Positions 56,321-64,000 of a stretch of DNA of 64,000 bases are shown here, piece by piece; within the stretch, counting starts at the first letter, position 1, and the number at the start of each line of letters is the position of its first letter. The DNA is taken from positions 65,693,022 to 65,757,021 of the forward strand of contig OZ020306.1 in NCBI GenBank assembly GCA_963971305.1, read 5' to 3'. The position numbers and the translations under genes were made by a program. The stretch is from Arcuatula senhousia (taxonomy: Eukaryota; Mollusca; Bivalvia; Mytilida; Mytilidae). The notes below the pieces were generated by a model. The model saw only the letters and a program-made list of their open reading frames with translations. It was not told where the DNA came from and ran no database searches.

Positions 56321-56514
56321 GTATGAACAGAAAAAATACGTTTTCTGTGGCAGTCAACAAAAGCAAAAAAATCATCAGAAATTACATCAAAGAAGAGGAA
56401 CATATACAAAACATATAGTAATTGTAATCATATTGGCTATTATTGGATCCAAACACCTTTTTCAATGCTCAACTAAATCGGGCTTAAGTTTTGTGTTTTT
56501 CTTATACCCGTTCT

Positions 56515-57791
56515 GAAAGAAGCAGAGGTACCAATGGGATATCCGAATATCAAAAGTCCTAAAGGGCAGAGACAAAACCAGTAAACACCAACAAGAACGG
56601 GACAAAAACAGACAACATGTAAAACATGGAAACACAAAATAACTGAATATCAATCAACAACGCGAACTCCAGTCGAAACAAGAGTGAACTCAGGTGCTCC
56701 GGAAGAGTAAGCAGTTCCTGCTTGCTATAGCACACCCGTCGCGTTGCAAATAGTCCATTCAGCGTGTCAAATCCGGTAAAGGAAGACAAAACAACACCCT
56801 ATGACAAACCAACATCTGCACTCATCTGAGAGATCGAAATCCCATATTTGTCTATAAGTGCATGATGTCTTCCGTAAAATTTCTTGAGTGAAGACAGCAA
56901 CCGAGGAGCAACATAACCCTGTGTGAGCAATTTTTGCGTCAGACGTGTCGCTCTGCTAAGGAAATCGATGTAAGTCCCGCACGCTCTGGAGTAACGAATC
57001 AATTGAGATACGTAAACTCCATAAGCTGGAGCGGTCGGAATGTTGCTACACAAGAAGGGAAAGTTGACGATTGGAAAGTTGAAGTCATCACGTTTGTCAT
57101 AGAGCCTTGTTGAAAGTCTTCCTTGTGAGTCAATTTCTAGATGTAGATCTAAATATGAAGCAGACTTCCTAGAATCCGTTGTGTCCTTTATCTCAAGCTC
57201 CTGGGGATATATGAGATGGAGAAAGTCACCAAATCGAGAATTGTTTAGTGGAAGGACATCATCAATATAACGGAACGTGAGGTTGAAAGAGAGAGCTAGT
57301 CTACGGTCTTTTTTGTCTAGAAGAGATTGTAAGAAGTCTGCTTCATATGAATGAAGAAACAAATCAGCAAGCAAAGGTGCACAATTAGTGCCCATTGGAA
57401 TCCCTATTGTTTGCTGAAAAACACGTCCACCAAACTGAACAAATATGTTGTCAATAAGAAAGTTGAGCATGTCGATTATTTGGTCTTCTGTAAATTTGTT
57501 CTTTTTCTTAGACTCATTGATGACAAAGTAAGTCTTGGTATAATCGACTACAAGAAATTTGTACCTGCGTTTTCCCTTCTTTTTGAAAAAGCTGCGTTTA
57601 ATCAGCTGTGCCAATCGCGATTTCAGTTGTTCATGTGGAATAGAAGTGTAAAGTGTGGAGAAATCGAATGTTTTGATGCTGTTACAAGATGTAACTGATT
57701 TAGAGTTAAGAATCTCCATCAATTCTTTCGAATTCTTCAGGATCCACATTTGATTGACACCATTTCTAGAATAACAACAATCGTAATATTT
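56515..57791 (-). pseudogene. Penelope-like element (minus): longest open RT in the window, 5'-truncated at a splice-acceptor-like site
   Basis: The frame runs from 57791 to the stop at 56799 (about 330 residues): KYYDCCYSRNGVNQMWILKN, FDFSTLYTSIPHEQL (RT motif), QTIGIPMGTNCAPLLADLF, the catalytic FRYIDDVLP, LEIKDTTDSRKSAS, LYDKRDDFNFPIVNF, FYGRHH, ending DVGLS. No stop or frameshift was seen. The last Ser of YIDDVLS is Pro. The 3' UTR spans 56798-56515. Upstream homology stops at TATTTTCCAG (57792-57801), which looks like an intron acceptor; introns are known in Penelope-like elements. The N-terminal part of the RT, and any endonuclease, are absent, so the copy is defective. Confidence 0.85.
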
Positions 57792-58289
57792 CTGGAAAAT
57801 AGGATACGTTTATGTTAACATTTGATAATGAAAGCAGAAAGCATATTCATTTAATTGATTGCATTTCATATCCCTCAAATCAATATTGTTCGTTTAGTAA
57901 AGGTCGAACATTCCTGGTCGAAACGTATATGGCATTATTACGTACCGGTTCATGTATACTATAGCAAGCAACCGCAATTTCACGATGATGTTGCACGCAG
58001 CTTTATTTGAAGTGTTGTCCATTTTTTATTGAAGATTAAAAGTTCACTTGCTTTTACCTCATTTTGATATTTTACATGTCTATAACTTGGCATACTATAA
58101 CTCTATATGATACAAATGCTAGTTTTGATACTATTTAAGCTCAATATTTTGATTCATTTCTATAGATTTCAATACTAAATATTTCCATGAGGCGTTTTTT
58201 TGTTCATAAATGCTTTCTTATTTTTGCGTCAATATGCGTGAATGATCTAAAATCATTCAACACCAGTCAACACCTATTGTTTCCTACCG
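57792..58289. other. No gene seen between head-to-head Penelope-like copies
   Basis: AT-rich. If the acceptor at 57792 is real, part of this is intron of the minus copy, but I found no coding donor exon. Confidence 0.45.
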
Positions 58290-59330
58290 CTATACAAAGA
58301 CCATCAGCGGTAAAATTTTCAACCACAAAAAGGCATTGCAGGACCTAAACATTGAAGACTACACTTAAAGTCCCCACTGACGTGTGACTGTTCCACCTCT
58401 ACCTTTGTCTATGGCCCATCTGGTCATGTTCTCAAGGGTGATCTAAAGATAATTGAAAACGATTTATTACGCAATGTGGTTTCTTATGGACCTAAATTCA
58501 GGGACCCACAACGTATTAATTGGGACCATAACTTTAAGATCATCATGGATGCTTTGGAGGACTATGCCAGAGCCTGGATAAAACGGGAGGTTAACCAAGA
58601 GCCAAAACCTGAGACACTGTCAGACTTGGTAAGAACTAGCCGGTCTCTTGTACACAGGCGAATAGATAAACTTTGGAAATGTCTTAATCTTTGGCCATGT
58701 TCCGTATTCAGAGATAGTGAAGCTCTCAATCGTCTCTCTTCCTTACATGACAAATATGTTGTTACACCGGCAGACAAAGCTTCCAACAACAAAGTATTTG
58801 TATGTAAAGCACATTACTACAAATGTCTGATTAAAGAATTAGGCATAGATGGTAAATCCTCTGCTAGAGCTACATACACTCGGACATCATTTGACAAAGA
58901 TGAGATCATAGCCATCGATAACTCTTTCATGTCCTATTTAAATATATCATTGAAAAAGGAACATGAAGAGTTACCATATTTTTACTGGATACCTAAACTT
59001 CACAAACACCGTACAAAGAAAGGTAAATAGCTGGATCTTCATCGTGTTCAACTACAGAATTGTCTGTTCAACTTACTAAGATCTTGTCTGCTGTCAAAGA
59101 AGGACAACAAGCATACTACATGTGTGGATTTTAAAGAACTCTAAAGATTTGTTAGATAATTTTAAATCCCGGTCATTCTCAGAGGTTCATTCTTTAAAAA
59201 CTTTCGATTTTTCAACTTATAACATCACATTACCACACGAAAAACTTTAGTGTCGACTGAAAAAAAACTTAATGAAAAGGCCTTTTCGAATTCAAGGAAC
59301 TTTGTTGTATTAGGCTATAATTTTACATTT
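58290..59330 (+). pseudogene. Penelope-like element, N-terminal region and start of RT, decayed
   Basis: From about 58380 the frame reads CDCSTSTFVYGPSGHVLKGD, VVSYGPKFRDPQRINWDHNF, SLHDKYVVTPADKASNN, YWIPKLHKHRTKKGK to a stop at 59030, then in broken frames KILSAVKEGQQ, WILKNSKDLLDNFKSRSFSE, FDFSTYNITLPHEKL and a stop. This is the N-terminal domain preceding the RT palm in this family and the part missing from the other copies. There is no ATG near the start; homology extends upstream to about 58290 (KTISGKIFNHKKALQDLN) with a stop. The region that would contain the intron acceptor has only a small deletion here. Confidence 0.78.
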
Positions 59331-59685
59331 TTTCCCGAAACATTTGGGGCCCTAAAAACGTTTCTGTTTAGCAATTCGGGGGTCAAAAGGGGAGATTATG
59401 AAACTTGCATTTTTGTCTGAACTTTGTTTGTTTTTTATTCTTGCTAGATACAAGGATCTTAAATAGATATTCATTTTCAGGCTATAAATTGGATTGCACG
59501 TGACAGTCAACCATAGGATGCAAGTGTCAAAAACTATTGTCTGTCTATATTGGGAATAGAATGTACGGGGTTCAATGTTTTGCCATGCGACATAGTCTTG
59601 TTTAATTACGATTTGTATTTTTCGATCTAACGAAGTGTCAATCTGATCCTAATCAGATCTATCAATTTTTCCAAAATGTCTCTGC

Positions 59686-59861
59686 ATGGGAGATCTGAAG
59701 ACATCCTATTCTACTTTCTGTTCTGATCACCTATTGGAATAACTAGTAAGATGGAAACTTTTAAGAGTTTGGAAGCATTTTTCCTTATGATAAATCCAGA
59801 GGATTCTGGAAAAGTCATCAGAACAGAAACTAGAATGGGATGTCTTCAGATCTACCATGCA
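59686..59861. repeat. Long inverted repeat in the duplicated segment, copy 2
   Basis: Left TGCATGGGAGATCTGAAGAC followed by ATCCTATTCTACTTTCTG; right CATCAGAACAGAAACTAGAATG followed by GGATGTCTTCAGATC. The arms match those at 53331-53529. Confidence 0.8.
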
Positions 59862-59909
59862 GTGAAAGTATGGAACAAATGACATGAAGTAAATCAGTGT
59901 CTGCTGACT

Positions 59910-60315
59910 CTTCCGTGGTACATTTTGTTTAGATCTATAGATTGAGAATAAAATAATAAGAAACTTATTGCTATTATTCCAAACAGTACGAATGCGGCAG
60001 TACCGGTATCAGGAAATTAAACGGAAAGGGGAGATAAAATGAACATAAAATGTTATCACAGTTGAAAAATGTAAGGCAAAAGGCCAATGGGAGTGAGATT
60101 TTTTGCTGCCAATGGAAAAAGGAGGATGATAGTTGCGTTTCTGTATGACACAGAAGCTAAGTGTAGCAAAGTTTTGATTGCTATTCACTTGTGTTTGTAT
60201 TTCTGTGTTTAATGATGTCTGTTTTTCCCTGTTCTCCTTGGTGTTTTACTGGTTTGGTCTCTGCTCTTTTAGACTATTGACAATCGAACGCCTCATTGCT
60301 ACTTCTGCTTCTTGC
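59910..60315 (+). pseudogene. Penelope-like 3' UTR remnant, twin of 53565-53950
   Basis: GCTGACTCTTCCGTGGTAC, TTCTGTGTTTAATGATGTCTG, TTACTGGTTTGGTCTCTGC, CAATCGAACGCCTCATTGC. Confidence 0.5.
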
Positions 60316-60639
60316 AATATAGCTTTCTCTTTTTATAAATGGGAGAATGCCTTTTTTATGGCCCCGCGACGAAATGTAGAGGGGGGCTGATGTTTTAATC
60401 ATGTCCGTCCGTCCGCTTCGGATTGGGTCGAAATGAAAACATACATGACAATTTCCGTTAAGCATTTCTGAGAATCAATACATGTATTTCTTAAGTAACG
60501 TTAAGAGCTGTCAGACTTCTACTTTCTGTTTGGACACATTCCTTCAAATCTTTATTTACCATACATTATAAAACCGCCACACATTCTTTAACCTAAAAGT
60601 TTATGAATCATTTGAATGTCGTTGTTTTTTCCTGATGCT

Positions 60640-61110
60640 GGCGTCACACTATCCCGATTTAGACCCCGATGGAAACACGGTTATGTTTTTTTTTCAAATT
60701 CGGGACTGATCGTAACCAGATCGCTCTATTCGTGTTGCCATCTTTTTCCGTCGTCGCACCTTCTGTGGAAATTTTCTGACTTTGGGGTAAACTTCGTAGT
60801 GCCTCCGAAATTTTTTAACATGTTAAAAAACTACCGAAAGGTTCGTGCGAAGGTCTTTGTTCGTGTTGTGTTCGTAACTCCATCCTTTGTATCGTAATGC
60901 CTTCGTGGAGGCATCTTCTGATTTCGTGTTGCCTTCTAAGTGTCGTCGGTTTCATTTGTCTTACGATGGTGGCACGAATGAATCGAGAAGCTCTCTAAAG
61001 GTGGTGCGAAGGAAACACGGCGTCGGCGAAGACCTCGCTCTGTATTCGTATATCCGTCGTAACTAGTGTAATGGCATCGAGTAATGGCACGGAGATGGAA
61101 ACACGGCACT
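60640..61110. repeat. GGAAACACGG-word region, possible end of a TIR element
   Basis: TGGCGTCACACTATCCCG starts a GC-richer stretch in which GGAAACACGG occurs three times and CGTCG or TCGTAAC words recur. The start recalls the AGTCACACTGTCACG end of the 25159-27910 element. No matching opposite end was found in the window, though 62655-62760 (CATCGTAGACCCATCGTATG) has a similar texture. Confidence 0.35.
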
Positions 61111-62775
61111 AGTCAAAGCAGTACGATTTCTGAATAAAAAAATATCAAACGTGTCAAAAGTGCCTTATATAGACATTTATTAATCAGTTTCAGTTAGGCT
61201 TTAGTTCAGGTACGGCGTGTTACAGTCAATCGTTGAGAAAAAAAGTACATGTAGCTCAGTTTTTTTTCTCTTAATTAACACGCAGCAGGAGGAAGACTTA
61301 CAAGACAGCAGCTTATGATACAAGTACCCTCATTAATTCTCTATTCATAATTTTGGTGGCATATTTTAATAATTAAATTTCAATATCAGAAATAAAGGTT
61401 TAACCATTTTAAACTTACTTCAGTTTTTATCAGTCCCCTACCGACGAAAGCCGAAGGAGACTTTAGGTTTGCACTCCGTCTGCCTGCTTTTGTGTCTGTC
61501 CGACCCGGTCGTCTAGCTGTCACAATAAGTTTTCTGCCCTTTTTTTAAAAAACCTTATACATAGATATTTGGTATGCAAGTCTACCATGTTGAGTTAAAG
61601 ATCAAGTTAACATGTCGTTCTAGTCCGCAAATTTTTACAGGAGTTAGGACCCCTTGAACTGAAATTTCAGTTTCCCACACATTTTTCTAAACCCTTATAG
61701 TTATTAATCTGCTTTTTTGTATGTATTGTATGCGAGCCCACAAATACGGGTAACAAATCAAGTTCACGTTCCGTTTCGGTCAGGAAATGTTTACGGGACC
61801 CTTGGACTTCTAGATATAGGACCGATATTAAAGGCACTATGTATTGTAAGGTGAACACGCTTTGTTCAAGAATCGTTTGCAGTAGCTAAAATTGCTAAAC
61901 TTTATGCCAAAAAATACGAAAGCCCATTGGGCTCATTTTGATAATCTAAAAACTATTTTTCGCTTTATAATGCGCTTTTATCAATTTTCCCGTAATAACA
62001 TGCAACTATACCATAATAATGCGTTACTTTCCCGTTATAACGGGTTACTCTTAGACTTTGGCAGAGCTTCAAAAATAAAGAAACATTATTTTTCTTTACT
62101 ACCTTCATTCTCTGCATATGAAATTTAGAATATCTACTAAAAACCAAAAAAATGCAAATTAAAGAAATGAAGCTTATTTGTTTAATTTCGAGCAAAATCG
62201 TAACCTCGCTGTTTTTTTTAAGATCAATTTTACACATCAACTTCCCGTTTAAATCGAAGCAAAATGTTCTGTGAAAAACATTAATCGTGTTCTACTGGCG
62301 ATGTTTTAAAAATGATTGAAGTTAGGAATTTGGTCCAAATTAACCAAACAATCTTTATTTCGGTTCCTTTTTACTGGATTTAATTTCATAAAATTGGTTG
62401 TAGAACAGCTCGGCAATATAATTTTGAAATTGTGTGGGTTTGTATTAAACGTATGGAGAATTTTCTACCTATGCGTAACTTTTTTGAAGAGGTTTAGATC
62501 AAATGTCTCATCTTCTCTAACGGGTCGACATGGGGGACAGCAGGGGTATACTTGGAGAGCCTTCCTATAAACTTGTAATCCATACACACTAATTAAAAGC
62601 AGAAAAGGACAATTCATATAGACTAAACTATATAATCTTCTTGCAAATTTCGTTATTATATTTCATACTTCGTATACCCATCAGAATGCATCGTAGACCC
62701 ATCGTATGCTAAACACAACGTCGTACAGCCATCGTATAGCTTCGTTTCTCCTTCGGATCTAATTCTCGACTAATC
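61111..62775. other. No assigned gene
   Basis: Holds a GACGAAAGCCGAAGGAGAC repeat head at 61441-61460 followed by a GTCTGTCCGACCCGGTCG patch, then AT-rich DNA. The short frames (61667 minus, 61892, 61965 minus, 62316) show no recognised domain. Confidence 0.4.
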
Positions 62776-62866
62776 TTATTGTATATTTGTTCTGGACTTA
62801 CACTGCTTTACTAAGTTTTAATATTGTTTTACCAAGTTTCACATTGCTTAAGCAAGTTTCCAATTG
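62776..62866 (+). repeat. 91-bp direct repeat, copy 1
   Basis: TTATTGTATATTTGTTCTGG to GCAAGTTTCCAATTG, identical over 91 bp to 63910-64000. Inside are imperfect sub-units of the type GCTTTACTAAGTTT, TTTTACCAAGTTTC, GCTTAAGCAAGTTTC. Confidence 0.92.
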
Positions 62867-63004
62867 TTTACAAAGTTTCAATAATGCTTTATCAAGTTTC
62901 ATTTAATTTGAAATAAAATTGCGATGTTTGGTCAGACACAGTTATAACACCTAACATTGCAAGTTTATTCATTGCATCCAATGCTTTTCTTCATATGGCC
63001 AATA

Positions 63005-63223
63005 TACCGTATAAGTGGTTATTTTCGCGGGTGGAAAACTTCGCGATTTTGTTGAAAAAAGGGAAGATTTTATTTACGCGTAATATATATTTCGCGGTTT
63101 AGAATATATTATAACACTTTATATAGGCATTTAATATTTCGCGAGTTTTAATTTTCGCGTCCCGTTGTTGGTCGCGAATAAAGCGAAAATTAAATCACCG
63201 CGAAAATAACCACTTCTACGGTA
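63005..63223. mobile_element. MITE with TACCGTATAAGTGGTTATTT ends
   Basis: Left TACCGTATAAGTGGTTATTT-TCGCGG and right CCGCGAAAATAACCACTTCTACGGTA are near-perfect inverted repeats (26 bp, one mismatch). The interior repeats TTCGCG words. 219 bp, located between the two 91-bp direct repeats. Confidence 0.8.
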
Positions 63224-63909
63224 GTATTTGTAAATAAAACAAACAAATTAGTTTTGGCTGCTTATTTGTTATGGCATTTAATGCATAAACAACAACAACA
63301 TTATTGTCAACATTTACAACTCGTTGACGCTTGGTCACTGAAGGATTCCAGTCAGCATAAAAATTTTGAAGCTGCGAGGTTATCCAGAGCAGCAAATTGA
63401 TAAATTCCGCCAAACAGTTTGTTATTTGCCATGACGATGATAGACAAAGTCCGGAAAGTATACTGAAGGTTGATCCAGTCAGCATAATATCCAAGTGTTG
63501 AATCAAAATCAAAAAACCAAGGATGAAAGTCTACTGAAGGTTCTTCCAGTCAGAAGTATTAATGTTCCAAAATTCACCAAATTCCATAACCTCTACGTAA
63601 CACATGGAGACTGATACTACCATTCTACAAAATAAACTCAAAAGCAGAAAAATGTTCATATTCAGGGGGTAAGGGATATGGGAGGGTTTCGTTTAAACAG
63701 CAGTCTTTTTCAATCTGACAAAACGTGCACTGACACGATGAGTTTATATAGGGTTAAATACTAGAACGCAACACGAAGCTCGTGGCTACTTTTGGCGCGA
63801 AAGCTGGCTAATCGTTAACATGTTAATTTAAAGTTCATGACCTGGTGATGAGGAATATGAATTAAACAAATACAATAAATGAATTTAATTAAAATTGAAT
63901 TAAATTTCA
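63224..63909. other. No assigned gene; minus open frame with CTGACTGGAACCTTCAGT-type repeats
   Basis: A 98-aa minus frame (63216-63512) carries hydrophobic stretches, but the DNA also holds repeated words (ACTGAAGG-TT-CAGTCAG at about 63338, 63463, 63535), so it may be a short repeat and not a gene. Confidence 0.3.
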
Positions 63910-64000
63910 TTATTGTATATTTGTTCTGGACTTACACTGCTTTACTAAGTTTTAATATTGTTTTACCAAGTTTCACATTGCTTAAGCAAGTTTCCAATTG
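63910..64000 (+). repeat. 91-bp direct repeat, copy 2, cut by the window edge
   Basis: Identical to 62776-62866, 1134 bp downstream. The match runs to the last base of the window, so its true length is unknown. Confidence 0.92.

Larger units (their letters stand above)
59350..60635 (+). repeat. 1.3 kb direct segmental duplication, copy 2
   Basis: Twin of 52985-54268, 6.36 kb downstream. It starts within a few bases of the end of the Penelope-like fragment and ends at GAATGTCGTTGTTTTTTCC. Confidence 0.85.

Noticed and set aside
60640..62770. A complete TIR element from TGGCGTCACACTATCCCG to the CATCGTATG words near 62760
   Set aside because: The two ends do not align as inverted repeats by eye, and no target duplication was found.

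Overview
The window is an AT-rich, repeat-dense invertebrate nuclear sequence. Spliced genes, SINE-like and MITE-like repeats, many decayed Penelope-like reverse transcriptase copies and hammerhead ribozyme units point to a bivalve mollusc, most likely mytilid-like. The taxonomic call is an inference from repeat content. No bacterial, organellar, rRNA or tRNA gene was recognised.

Two host genes can be supported. (1) On the minus strand, 1674-6294, four exons join in phase into the p20 and p10 catalytic region of a caspase-like protease. The His and Cys are present, but the active-site motif is QACRS, the inter-subunit linker is very long, and the usual p10 S1-pocket Arg position is Gly. The N-terminal prodomain exons were not found. 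(2) On the plus strand, 29568-35453, there is a complete rhodopsin-like (class A) GPCR of about 424 residues. A two-codon start exon (33279-33284) is joined to one large exon (34007-35275), with a possible TATA promoter and 5' UTR exon 3.6 kb upstream.

Almost everything else is mobile or repeated DNA. At least fifteen fragments come from one Penelope-like family; the best are 9011-10250, 36705-37650, 41480-42810, 56515-57791 and 58290-59330, and none is complete. One well-preserved hammerhead ribozyme lies at 7234-7277, with three decayed relatives at 38791-39163 (two in tandem) and 42332-42388, the last sitting where a Penelope-like copy has lost its catalytic core. Terminal-inverted-repeat elements include a 1.3 kb Mutator-like element with CGAGTT-rich ends and a perfect 10-bp target duplication (14613-15919), a 504-bp element (20820-21323), a 2.75 kb element with ACGTTT-rich ends (25159-27910), two TTAAGGTAG-ended elements, two mariner-like MITEs and several fold-back elements. 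SINE-like copies with ACTC or AACT tails, a hairpin-bearing dispersed family (called A here), a dispersed B/C family, four tandem arrays and several direct segmental duplications fill the rest.

Layout: caspase-like gene and intronic repeats 1.6-6.3 kb; hammerhead and nested elements 7-12 kb; SINEs, minisatellite and Mutator-like element 13-18 kb; TIR elements 20-28 kb; GPCR 29.5-35.5 kb; Penelope-like copies and hammerhead units 36-43 kb; gene-poor 43-52 kb; duplicated blocks, palindromic array and head-to-head Penelope-like copies 53-60.6 kb; MITE and edge repeat to 64 kb.
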